From: a bacterium | Lineage (GTDB): Bacteria; Desulfobacterota; S145-22 | Length of the DNA stretch: 39,273 nt | Reading direction: 5' to 3' | Assembly (NCBI GenBank): GCA_027073795.1 | Contig: JALTEW010000492.1 | Location: 1-39,273, forward strand | Shown here: piece by piece, positions 1-7,906 of the stretch | Layout: the number at the start of each line of letters is the position of its first letter | How positions within the stretch are numbered: the first letter of the stretch is position 1 | Position numbers and translations under genes: made by a program | Notes under the pieces: model-generated | Told to the model about the DNA's origin: nothing | What the model saw: the letters and a program-made list of their open reading frames with translations, nothing else | Databases searched by the model: none

Positions 1-47
1 TAGAGGAAAATGAGGATCAAAGACCTCTCACGGTCCAGAAGGAAAAA

Positions 48-1397
48 TTGAGAATCATGCTTAACTTGACCGAGACGGCATTCAAGAGGGTGGAAGAGGG
101 ACTCTATTCCAAGAGTGTCATTAAACATGGGCTCGATATCTTTGTGAGCGAAGTCTTGTTTTCTCCAACGGGGAAAACTCAAAGGATTGTAGACACCTTT
201 AAGGCTAAATACGGAAGGAGACCGCCGGGATTTTTGGTCATCGGACCTACAAAGAAGTGTAACCTCCATTGCAAAGGCTGCTACGCCTCTTCACATTCAA
301 AAACAGCAGAAACCATTCCCTTTTCGATTCTGGACAGGATCATAACCGAAAAAACAGAATTGTGGGGGTCGCACTACACTACCTGGGTTGGCGGGGAACC
401 CACGGTGTACCAGAGTGAAGGAAAGGACATTCTCGATATTGCCGAACGTCACCAGGATAACATGTTCCTGATGTATACCAATGGAACCCTGATCGATAAG
501 GCCATGGCCAAAAGGATGGGGGAATTGGGAAATGTTGTCCCCCAGGTGTCAGTGGAGGGTTATGAAAAGGAGACGGATGCGAGAAGGGGCAAGGGGGTTT
601 TTAAAAAGGTTCTCAGGGCGTTTGAAAACATGAGGGAAGAAGGGGTTCCCTTTGGGATTGCGATTACACCCATGAGGCACAACGTTGAACTGCTTTCCAG
701 TGATGAGTTTATAGATTTTTATTTCAACCAACAAAAAATCACCCTGGCGTGGGTATTTCAGTACATGCCCATCGGTAGGGGGTACAGCCTGGATTTGATG
801 ATTACACCGGAGCAGCGTTTGAGGCTCCTGGACAGGGAACGGGAGATTCTTTGGGAAAAGAAGCTTTTCTATGTGGATTTTTGGAATAGCGGTCCCATTG
901 GGTCCGGTTGTATTGCCGCGGGAAGACCCGATGGCTATTTATATATTGATTGGAATGGCGCGGTCATGCCGTGTCCCTATTACCAATTTTCCCCCGTGAA
1001 CATCTTTGATGTCTATAAAAATGGGGGCAACCTGAATGATGTCTATGCGCAACCCTTCTTCGAGGCAATAAGGGACTGGCAGGACAAATATGCCTATAGA
1101 AGGGTAGGAGATGAGACGGGAAACTGGCTTCGCCCATGCCCTATCAGGGACCACCACGAGATAGCTTTGGAAACAATTAAAAAATACGGTGCAAAACCGG
1201 AAGATGATTCGACGGAGAAGTGGCTTCATGATGAAAAATTGCATCAGGGCTTGATAGAATTTGATAAACAGATTGAGGAATTGCTGGACCCCTATTGGGA
1301 AAAGATCTATCTGAAAGGGGAAAAACCGGATCCCGATCCCCGACTTCCTTTCACCTCTTCAACGGTTCCTGAACTAAAAGTGAGCTTCAACAAGTAG
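48..1397 (+). CDS. Radical SAM protein with Cys-rich C-terminal region
   Basis: This is a radical SAM enzyme, expected to bind a [4Fe-4S] cluster and cleave S-adenosylmethionine; its substrate is unknown. The signature CNLHCKGC supplies the CX3CX2C cluster ligands at C71, C75 and C78, and a downstream GGEP motif fits SAM binding. The C-terminal third carries further cysteines (GSGCIAAG, VMPCPYY, RPCPIRDHH) in a SPASM-like arrangement, which suggests an auxiliary cluster. Two starts compete: TTG at 48, five bases after AGAAGG (37-42), and ATG at 57, fourteen bases after it. I give the TTG start on spacing. The next gene, 112 bases downstream on the same strand, is a second radical SAM protein. 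Radical SAM membership is sure; the subfamily and function are not. Confidence 0.85.
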   Translation: MRIMLNLTETAFKRVEEGLYSKSVIKHGLDIFVSEVLFSPTGKTQRIVDTFKAKYGRRPPGFLVIGPTKKCNLHCKGCYASSHSKTAETIPFSILDRIITEKTELWGSHYTTWVGGEPTVYQSEGKDILDIAERHQDNMFLMYTNGTLIDKAMAKRMGELGNVVPQVSVEGYEKETDARRGKGVFKKVLRAFENMREEGVPFGIAITPMRHNVELLSSDEFIDFYFNQQKITLAWVFQYMPIGRGYSLDLMITPEQRLRLLDREREILWEKKLFYVDFWNSGPIGSGCIAAGRPDGYLYIDWNGAVMPCPYYQFSPVNIFDVYKNGGNLNDVYAQPFFEAIRDWQDKYAYRRVGDETGNWLRPCPIRDHHEIALETIKKYGAKPEDDSTEKWLHDEKLHQGLIEFDKQIEELLDPYWEKIYLKGEKPDPDPRLPFTSSTVPELKVSFNK

Positions 1398-1509
1398 TTT
1401 CCTGCTTCCAGGATAGTTATCTGGAAAGGCGCACAAATGTGGCTTTATCTATCCTCCCAGAAGCAGTGAGCCGGGTTGTGTTGAGATGAATTCCAAGGAG
1501 GGGTGAGTA

Positions 1510-2484
1510 ATGATTATGGATAAACCGGGCAACAAATGGAGTGTCCTTGACTTTATCAGAATAGGATACGAGGGGATGCCTGCAGCTTCTCTTGGGGGGA
1601 TTGATGTTACCTATAAGTGCAACCTCAGATGTCGTCATTGTTATTTCTTGAAACAGAACTATCATGAGGAATTGTCCATAGAGGAGTGGATCGCGAAATT
1701 CGAAAGGATGAAAAATGAGGGGTTCCCATTCATGATCTGCGGCTGGATCGGAGGGGAGCCCCTTCTTAGAAAGGAACTCATAGAAGAGGGGAGGAAATAT
1801 TTCAAGTCGAATGTGGTTTTTACCAACGGAACAATTGAATTACCCTATTGGCCCGATGTGGCATTTTCCGTTTCAGTTCACGGGACAGCAAAATACCATT
1901 CACAGATAACCGGAGTCGATGCAGCCACCTACCAAAAAATCAAGAGAAATGCGGATAGGGATGATCTCGATGTCGTCATCGCTTTTTGTGTTACACGGCT
2001 CAATTATATGTGTATAGATGACATGCTGGAGGAATGGAGCAAGACGGCTGTCAAGGGTATTGTTTTCGAATTCTATACCCCCATGAAGGGGGAAAATAAC
2101 GAATTGTGGTTAAACTGGGAGGAACGGGACAAGGTCATTGACCACCTGATGTCTCTCAGAAAAGAATATGGGGACTTTATCTGGATTTCTGATCGTATCT
2201 ATCGATTAATGAAGTCCGATAAGGCCCGACAGATTACAGAGAACTGCCCCTTCCCACAGATCGGTTTCAGTTTTGATCCCATGGGGAACCCCAAAACCCC
2301 ATGTCAGTTAGGACCTCTCGCCGATTGTTCCAGATGCGGCTGTATTCTGCCGTATTTTTCCATGCTCCTGACACACAGACGTCTCTTGATCCCAGAATTT
2401 GCAGTCTCTGTTACTAAGAGGGCACTCCACACCGTGACACAACACATGCACAGGCCCAGGCCCTTGCATTTGCACGAAGCATAA
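1510..2484 (+). CDS. Radical SAM protein (second of tandem pair)
   Basis: This is a second radical SAM protein of 324 residues. CNLRCRHC gives the CX3CX2C cluster ligands C37, C41 and C44, and GGEP follows in the usual place. The C-terminal part has CPFPQIGFS and a cysteine group in PCQLGPLADCSRCGC, probably ligands of an auxiliary cluster. The last ~16 residues (HTVTQHMHRPRPLHLHEA region) are low-complexity and may be non-conserved tail. The start is well set: AAGGAGGGG at 1495-1503 lies six bases before ATG 1510; an in-frame ATG at 1516 is less well spaced. It probably shares a transcript with the preceding radical SAM gene. The pair could modify a peptide or small metabolite, but no precursor gene is visible. 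Confidence 0.85.
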   Translation: MIMDKPGNKWSVLDFIRIGYEGMPAASLGGIDVTYKCNLRCRHCYFLKQNYHEELSIEEWIAKFERMKNEGFPFMICGWIGGEPLLRKELIEEGRKYFKSNVVFTNGTIELPYWPDVAFSVSVHGTAKYHSQITGVDAATYQKIKRNADRDDLDVVIAFCVTRLNYMCIDDMLEEWSKTAVKGIVFEFYTPMKGENNELWLNWEERDKVIDHLMSLRKEYGDFIWISDRIYRLMKSDKARQITENCPFPQIGFSFDPMGNPKTPCQLGPLADCSRCGCILPYFSMLLTHRRLLIPEFAVSVTKRALHTVTQHMHRPRPLHLHEA

Positions 2485-2585
2485 CTACCTATTTTTATCA
2501 TTTGCGGCGTTGCTACAAAAAAACTGGAAGACACGGAAATGAAAGTGCACGTCTTTAGCTAAATTCAGTGTCTCATCCTACAAGT

Positions 2586-2608
2586 TAAATCCTGTTTATC
2601 CTGTCTAA
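2586..2608. repeat. Short degenerate direct repeat (ATCCTGTTT/ATCCTGTCT)
   Basis: Two near-identical nine-base units, ATCCTGTTT and ATCCTGTCT, stand side by side at the junction of the 120-base convergent intergenic region and the stop codon of the minus-strand beta-subunit gene. I recognise similar short degenerate units from intergenic DNA of many bacteria. No function is assigned. Confidence 0.35.
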
Positions 2609-3501
2609 CATTTCTTCTCTGCCTCTTTCATAAGTCTCTTCCAGTTGGCATTCACATTCCGCTGAATCTGCACTTTTTCCTCATCGCTTATCAGATAAAA
2701 ACGGCCCTGACTTTCGAGGTATTTTGTGACAGGAACTTTTTTAGGGGGTATGTAATTGATGGTCAGCCTGGAACCGTTTTCTACTTCATAAAGGGGAAAG
2801 ATATGCGTCAGGGTTGCCAGTCTTGCTACCTCGATCGACTCAGACGAAGGGATCCGCCACCCTGTAGGGCAGGGAGACAGGATATGAATAAATTTCATCC
2901 CCTTGATAGAGGCCGCCTTTTTGGCTTTTCTGAACAAATCATCAGGGAACGCCACATTTGCGGTAGCGGTATAGGGAACGCCATGGGCCGCCATGATACG
3001 CACAATATCCTTTTTCGGGCGATCCTCCAGACCCCCCTTCGGAGTGGTGGTTGTCCATGACCCTATGGGAGTCGCCGAGGAACGCTGGATTCCCGTGTTC
3101 ATATAGGCCTCATTGTCATAGCAGCAATAGATTATATCATCATTTCGCTCCGCCGCGCCGGAAAGTGCCTGGAAACCGATATCAAAGGTTCCGCCATCCC
3201 CCGCCCATGCCAGGACATTCACGCCTTTTTCCCCCTGGATGTCGAGCGCGGCTCGCACCCCTGTAGCAGCGGCAGCTGCCGTCTCAAAGGCGGTATGAAT
3301 CAACGGAACATCCAGGCAGGTGGAGGGAAACAGGCCGGCGATAATCGACCAGCAGCAGGCGGGAATAACCACCACAGTTTTCTTCCCAAGGGCTTTGAGG
3401 ACATACCGCATGGCAATCGTCGCCCCGCACCCCTGGCAAGCGAGATGCCCTGGATACAAGAATTCTTTTTGTTCCTCTATGACATAGGTCGGTTCAATCA
3501 T
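2605..3501 (-). CDS. porB: 2-oxoacid:acceptor oxidoreductase, beta (TPP-binding) subunit
   Basis: This is the thiamine-pyrophosphate-binding beta subunit of a pyruvate/2-ketoacid:ferredoxin-type oxidoreductase, 298 residues, the usual length for PorB. It shows the N-terminal CQGCG (C22, C25), the TPP/Mg motif GDGGTFDIG at 101-109 followed by the conserved DN at 129-130, and a late cysteine in SPCPTGW (C211). These fit the TPP site and [4Fe-4S] cluster of PorB. It is the last gene of the four-subunit operon and overlaps the alpha gene by four bases (ATGA). The actual 2-oxoacid (pyruvate, branched-chain or aryl) cannot be decided from sequence, so the symbol is a family label. Confidence 0.85.
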   Translation of the reverse strand: MIEPTYVIEEQKEFLYPGHLACQGCGATIAMRYVLKALGKKTVVVIPACCWSIIAGLFPSTCLDVPLIHTAFETAAAAATGVRAALDIQGEKGVNVLAWAGDGGTFDIGFQALSGAAERNDDIIYCCYDNEAYMNTGIQRSSATPIGSWTTTTPKGGLEDRPKKDIVRIMAAHGVPYTATANVAFPDDLFRKAKKAASIKGMKFIHILSPCPTGWRIPSSESIEVARLATLTHIFPLYEVENGSRLTINYIPPKKVPVTKYLESQGRFYLISDEEKVQIQRNVNANWKRLMKEAEKKC

Positions 3502-4646
3502 AATCTGACCCCCTTGAATATCGTCGTGGAAAGGGGAACATCGGCACCAAGGGCATCAAAAAACATGGATTCTATCAGGTCAGGCGTAATGTCCCGTCCC
3601 CCAAGGCCGGCAACAAATCCCCAGACTGGGCGGGAATCCTCTTTCAAGGCAGCACGCACCTCATAAGCGAAAATACCCCCCGTCCCAGGAGAAAGGTCCC
3701 TGTCCAGCACAAGGATCTTTTTCGCGGGCTTTAGGGCTTTTCTGAGTTGTCCCCCAGGAAACGGCCGGAACATCTTCAGCTTAATACGGCCCGCCTTGAT
3801 CCCTTTTTTCCTCAGGCCATCCACCACCATTTGGGTCGGACCGGCGAGAGACCCCGCAGCAATCATGACAAGTTCGGCATCTTCACACCGGTAAGGCTCG
3901 AGTATTCCATACTTGCGCCCCACCTGGGTCTCATATTCGTTTTCAATCTTTTCAAATTCCCCGAAAACCCTTCCGTAGGTATCGTGTAGCTTTATTCGAA
4001 ATTCCATGTGAAAATCCGGGTTGGTCACACTACCAAACGCCCGTGCTTTCCCCACCTCCAGGGCCTCCGGATTATTCAGAGGTGGTAGAAAAGCGTCAAT
4101 AAGCTTCTGATCCGGGATGTCCACCGGCTCATAGGTATGAGATAGAATAAAGGCATCATAGATAACCATGACGGGAATCTTGAGGCTCTCAGATAGTTTA
4201 AAGGCCTGGATGACCGTATCCAGAATCTCCTGGTTGCTCGCACAGTAGAGCTGTATCCACCCTGTATCTCGCTGAGACAGGGTATCGGTCTGTTCATTCC
4301 AGATGTTCCATCCCGGGGCAATGGCCCGGTTGACCGCAACCATCACAATAGGCAAACGCCCCCCCGAGGCCCAGTGAAGCAGCTCATGCATCAGGAGAAG
4401 CCCGTGAGAGCTCGTTGCCGTAAAGGTCCTCACACCCATGACAGAGGCGGCGATGCAACAGGCCAGTGCGGAATGCTCCGACTCCACTTTTATGAATTTT
4501 GCTTTAAGCTCTCCCCGCGCCACCATAGCGGATAATTCCTCCACCACATGGGTCTGGGGTGTAATGGGGTAAGCCGAGATAACCTGGGCACGGGACAGGC
4601 GTACCCCATGGGACGCCGCAAAATTTCCCATCAATACCTTCTTCAT
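3498..4646 (-). CDS. porA: 2-oxoacid:acceptor oxidoreductase, alpha subunit
   Basis: This alpha subunit holds the pyrimidine-binding part of the TPP site and the transketolase C-terminal-like domain. The N-terminal AYPITPQTHVVEELS matches the conserved YPITPQT motif of PorA proteins, and FTATSSHGL is the second hallmark. From the chosen start it is 382 residues, normal for the family. ATG 4646 overlaps the TGA of the upstream fusion gene as ATGA and has GTGGAGG just upstream; the longer reading from 4706 would add a 20-residue tail that merely translates the end of the previous gene. It acts with the beta, gamma and delta-type subunits to oxidise a 2-oxoacid to acyl-CoA and CO2. Confidence 0.87.
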   Translation of the reverse strand: MKKVLMGNFAASHGVRLSRAQVISAYPITPQTHVVEELSAMVARGELKAKFIKVESEHSALACCIAASVMGVRTFTATSSHGLLLMHELLHWASGGRLPIVMVAVNRAIAPGWNIWNEQTDTLSQRDTGWIQLYCASNQEILDTVIQAFKLSESLKIPVMVIYDAFILSHTYEPVDIPDQKLIDAFLPPLNNPEALEVGKARAFGSVTNPDFHMEFRIKLHDTYGRVFGEFEKIENEYETQVGRKYGILEPYRCEDAELVMIAAGSLAGPTQMVVDGLRKKGIKAGRIKLKMFRPFPGGQLRKALKPAKKILVLDRDLSPGTGGIFAYEVRAALKEDSRPVWGFVAGLGGRDITPDLIESMFFDALGADVPLSTTIFKGVRL

Positions 4647-6355
4647 ATGTTTTCCTCCACCATGATGATGGCCCCACGGGGACATTCGCGGGCACAGATA
4701 CCGCACCCTTTACAGTGATCCAGATCAACTTCGTATCCTTCCCCGTCATCCGACCGGGTAATGGCCACATCCGGGCAAAAAATCAGGCAGTTATCGCACA
4801 TCACGCAATCCCCGCAGTGAAAACATCGAGACGCCTCTTTAAGCGCCTGCGGGCTGGCCAAGACTTTCACAATCTCACCAAATCCGGTTTTTCGCTGATT
4901 TAATGGCAGGTGTCGCACCTTAGACCGCTTTGCATCTGGAAAGTAAAAGTCGTTAATCTCTTCAAAGGGAACGGCGTCGCCTTCCGGAATCTCATAACCT
5001 TCCAGATAGGCCCGCATGGATATTCCTCCGCTACCGGGGATCTCTATTTTCCGGAAATCCACCTTTTTAGATTGCAAAAAGGCATCGATAGACACTGCCG
5101 CGCGTTTCCCCCATCCAATCGCATAGGCTACCGTTCTCTGGGAACCGATGACATCCCCCGCCACAAAGATATTCTGCCTGTCTGTTTCACAAAGGCTTGC
5201 CCCAGGTTTTGCCTCTACATCCCAGGGAAGGTCCGCTGGTTTCTCTCCAGTCGCGAGAATAACCGTACTCGCATCTATCGTGAAGGTATCATGGGGATCA
5301 ATCATTACCTTGCGCCTTCCTGATGCATCCAGTTTCCCCGGCCTCGTGCGTGCAAACCCCACACCCACCACACGACCGTCAGCGTCCCGCTTGACACTTT
5401 GAGGGGCGGACAGAAATGTAAAACCAACACCTTCCTCGATAGCTGCCTCTACTTCTTCCTCAAAGGCGGGCATGTCCTCGCGCGCCCGTCGATATGCCAC
5501 GGTAACCTCCGCCCCAATTCTGAGGGCACACCGTGCCACATCAATGGCCGCATTACCACCGCCAATGACCAGAATCTTCCCTTTGAGGGATATCATTCCT
5601 CCCTCGTTCACCTTCTTGAGAAACTCAAGGGCCTGCCAGACACCTTCTCCTGCCTGATGCACAAGTCTTGGGTTCTGAAACTTCTGGGCGCCCACCGCCA
5701 GAAGGGCAGCGTCAAACCCGCTTTCTCCAAACTCTTTTTCTGTTAAGGCCTTACTGGTTACAAACGCGATTCCCATCGCACGAAGGTTATTTATTTCTTG
5801 GTCCAAGACATTCTTTGGTAATCGGTACGAGGGAATCCCGTAACGTAACAGCCCCCCTAGTTCGCGTTCTTTTTCAAATACCGTCACCGCGTATCCCATC
5901 CGTCTCAGGTGATAGGCAGCCGTTAGCCCAGTGGGCCCTGACCCTAAAACCGCCACGGATTTTCCGTTTTCCTCGTCCGGCATTTTTGGTTTCCACGTTC
6001 CGTGATCCGCCACCCAGCGTTCAAGTTGATGAATCGCGACCGGCTGGTCCAGAAAGCCACGGTTGCAGGAGCCCTCACAGGGATGAAAGCATACCCTTCC
6101 ACAAATTCCCGGGAAGGGGTTTTCTTCCCTTATAACGGAAAGAGCACCATTAACATTCCCCTCTTCAATCCTTCGGATGAAGGTCTCGATGGGATTTCCG
6201 GCTGGACACCCCAACAAACAGGGCGACAGGCGCGTCACGTGAATGGGCCGGACACTTCGCCACGTTCCGGTTGGATTCCATAAGGTTGTGCCCCGGGTGA
6301 CGGGCGAATCGGGAAGTTCCTCTATCGAATGAAACTGGACCAATTTCCCAAGCAT
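4643..6355 (-). CDS. GltD-like FAD/NAD(P) oxidoreductase fused to a ferredoxin (PorD/PadF-like) domain
   Basis: This 570-residue protein fuses two subunits. Residues ~40-125 form a Cys-rich iron-sulfur domain (SPCLLGCPAGNP, CGRVCFHPCEGSC) like that of glutamate synthase small subunit. Residues ~133-425 hold the FAD motif GSGPTG (138-143), the NAD(P) motif GGGNAAIDVA (265-274) and the late FAD motif FVAGD (397-401). The C-terminus (511-558) is a ferredoxin with CX2CX2CX2CX2CX3C and CKGCGICARECP. Known precedent: phenylglyoxylate:NAD+ oxidoreductase has separate GltD-like (PadH) and ferredoxin (PadF) subunits; here they appear as one chain. I infer electron transfer between the 2-oxoacid oxidoreductase and NAD(P). 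ATG 6355 has GAGGGG five bases upstream. Confidence 0.85.
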   Translation of the reverse strand: MLGKLVQFHSIEELPDSPVTRGTTLWNPTGTWRSVRPIHVTRLSPCLLGCPAGNPIETFIRRIEEGNVNGALSVIREENPFPGICGRVCFHPCEGSCNRGFLDQPVAIHQLERWVADHGTWKPKMPDEENGKSVAVLGSGPTGLTAAYHLRRMGYAVTVFEKERELGGLLRYGIPSYRLPKNVLDQEINNLRAMGIAFVTSKALTEKEFGESGFDAALLAVGAQKFQNPRLVHQAGEGVWQALEFLKKVNEGGMISLKGKILVIGGGNAAIDVARCALRIGAEVTVAYRRAREDMPAFEEEVEAAIEEGVGFTFLSAPQSVKRDADGRVVGVGFARTRPGKLDASGRRKVMIDPHDTFTIDASTVILATGEKPADLPWDVEAKPGASLCETDRQNIFVAGDVIGSQRTVAYAIGWGKRAAVSIDAFLQSKKVDFRKIEIPGSGGISMRAYLEGYEIPEGDAVPFEEINDFYFPDAKRSKVRHLPLNQRKTGFGEIVKVLASPQALKEASRCFHCGDCVMCDNCLIFCPDVAITRSDDGEGYEVDLDHCKGCGICARECPRGAIIMVEENI

Positions 6356-6414
6356 TTTTACCCCTCGTCTCTTACAAGCTCTTTTAATTTATCCTTCTAC
6401 GAGATTGAGCCACC

Positions 6415-6960
6415 TCACTCAACAAGGTTGTATGCCTCTTCAGCGGCCGCCAGATTTCGCTTAACCTTAACGGGACTCTCCTCCTTGACCGCCTCCAAAA
6501 CGGCAGGTAGACCCACCAGGCCGCTCGCCTTCGCAAATGCCCCCAGAACGGCTGTATTCACAATCGGGTTTTCTTTGCTTCCCAAACCATGCTTGATAGC
6601 TATTTCACTTGCATTCACCACATGTATATTGTAATCCTTAAGCGACGGGAAATCAGGCGGTTGAAGTTTGGTATTAATTAACACAAAGCCCCCTTTCTCC
6701 AATCCCTGCGTCACATCCACCCGCTTCATGAGAGAGGGATCCAGTACCACGACGTGGGTCGGGGTATAGATATTGTGGTGGTACAGAACGGGCTTGTCAT
6801 CCACCCGAATAAACGCCGCGACTGGAGCGCCTCTCCTCTCGGCACCGTACGTGGGAAAGGATTGGACACCCTTTCCTTCCTTGAAAAACGCGACTGCCAG
6901 CATTTTTGAAGCAACCACGGATCCCTGTCCGCCCCTTCCATGAAACCGTATTTCAAGCAT
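6415..6960 (-). CDS. porC: 2-oxoacid:acceptor oxidoreductase, gamma subunit
   Basis: This gamma subunit, 181 residues, carries the family hallmark FHGRGGQG at residues 5-12, followed by FPTYGAERRGAPV, the strongly conserved CoA/interface segment of PorC-type proteins. It is the first structural gene of the cluster, 59 bases before the fused flavin/ferredoxin gene and 23 bases after the regulator gene. AGAGGG stands about eight bases before the ATG. The order gamma, electron-transfer protein, alpha, beta matches that of other four- and five-subunit 2-oxoacid oxidoreductases. Substrate unknown. Confidence 0.86.
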   Translation of the reverse strand: MLEIRFHGRGGQGSVVASKMLAVAFFKEGKGVQSFPTYGAERRGAPVAAFIRVDDKPVLYHHNIYTPTHVVVLDPSLMKRVDVTQGLEKGGFVLINTKLQPPDFPSLKDYNIHVVNASEIAIKHGLGSKENPIVNTAVLGAFAKASGLVGLPAVLEAVKEESPVKVKRNLAAAEEAYNLVE

Positions 6961-6983
6961 TGTTCTGCCCTCTCTTTCCCCCG

Positions 6984-7574
6984 TCAGGGAGAATAAACCA
7001 CAACCAGCGCCCTTGGTGGTTTGTCTCCAAGCCCTCGATACCCGTGAGAAAGCCCGGAATCAAAGTAGATACTATCCCCCTTCTCAAGAATGATGGTTTC
7101 CTCATTTGTAAAAAACTCAAGTTTCCCCTCTAAAAGGTGCAAAAATTCCTCCCCCTTGTGCTGTTGCATGGGAACCTCCGCCCTTTCCCTAATGTCAAAC
7201 TTCACGATAAAGGGCTCCATGTGTTTGTCATCCTTCTTGAAAGCGAGAAGCTCATAGGAATATCCCGCATCTTTGCCTTCTATAAGCATAGACTCCCTGG
7301 AGGAAGAGACTTCATGATGTCGAACCACCGTAACCTTCTGGGGGAAGGCCTCATCTGAAAAGAAATGGCTGATTTCAACCTTCAGGGCCGAGGCAATGCG
7401 CAGCAGCGTCGCGATAGGGGGAGACACCTGCTCATTTTCAACCCTGGATATCAGGGCCTTGGAAAGCCCCGTGCGTTTCGATACATCCTCCAGCGTCAGC
7501 CTCTTGGATTGCCGGATCGCACGAATTTTTCTGCCAATCGCCAACGCCTTCAGTTTTTTCTTTATTTCTTCCAT
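6984..7574 (-). CDS. XRE-family regulator with C-terminal cupin domain
   Basis: This transcription factor joins an N-terminal helix-turn-helix of XRE type (residues ~14-70, with TLEDVSKRTGLSKALISRVE) to a C-terminal cupin (~110-195). The cupin keeps likely metal or ligand residues: H139, E143 and H146 in QHKGEEFLHLLEG, and H177 in LSHGYRG. Proteins of this build sense a small metabolite and usually control the neighbouring operon. Its gene leads the oxidoreductase operon, 23 bases before the gamma subunit, so I infer it controls that operon and itself. GGGAG lies just before ATG 7574. A perfect palindrome inside its own promoter (7618-7631) is a likely operator. Confidence 0.85.
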   Translation of the reverse strand: MEEIKKKLKALAIGRKIRAIRQSKRLTLEDVSKRTGLSKALISRVENEQVSPPIATLLRIASALKVEISHFFSDEAFPQKVTVVRHHEVSSSRESMLIEGKDAGYSYELLAFKKDDKHMEPFIVKFDIRERAEVPMQQHKGEEFLHLLEGKLEFFTNEETIILEKGDSIYFDSGLSHGYRGLGDKPPRALVVVYSP

Positions 7575-7606
7575 CGTCTCCCTTCTTTTTTACTTCTGCT
7601 AAATCT

Positions 7607-7636
7607 ATATTTAATTTAAATAAATTTATTTGTCAA
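7607..7636 (-). promoter_or_regulatory. Sigma70-type promoter of the XRE/oxidoreductase operon with palindromic operator
   Basis: Read on the minus strand, a perfect TTGACA (-35) occupies 7636-7631. Sixteen bases on lies TTAAAT, a four-of-six -10. The spacer is almost filled by the 14-base perfect palindrome AAATAAATTTATTT (7618-7631). A repressor bound there would block RNA polymerase. The -35 is clear; the exact -10 is uncertain because the DNA is so AT-rich. Confidence 0.5.
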
Positions 7637-7763
7637 GAGTTTTTCTTCCGCTTTTCACCCGTGTTTACACGGGAAGGCAAGATTACAAAACATACGAATC
7701 GAAATGAGCAACTTGCCCTGACCGATTTTACCCTTCTCATACAAAACCGCTTTTCTTTGTCTC

Positions 7764-7792
7764 TTGACTTTTTTACAAGCTCTGCCTATACA
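7764..7792 (+). promoter_or_regulatory. Sigma70-type promoter for the TolC/MFP genes
   Basis: TTGACT (7764-7769) and TATACA (7787-7792) are separated by exactly 17 bases. Transcription would start near 7799, leaving an untranslated leader of about 107 bases before ATG 7907. Together with the divergent promoter at 7607-7636 this accounts for the 332-base region 7575-7906. Nothing else was recognised there. Confidence 0.65.
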
Positions 7793-7906
7793 TGACGATA
7801 TATTCTGAACGCGGGGGCTTTGACCGAACAAGAGGGGAGTTTATTGAAACAACTGTTTGGATATACTAGAAAAAATTTTTTCTATTCTCCCTGCCAAGGA
7901 GGAGAC

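Noticed and set aside
1406..1426. TTCCAG/CTGGAA stem between the radical SAM genes
   Set aside because: Six pairs with a nine-base loop and no T-tract; too weak to call a terminator.
7820..7906. TTG 7820 as start of the TolC-family protein
   Set aside because: It adds 29 residues ahead of a complete signal peptide, and AAGGAGGAG serves ATG 7907.
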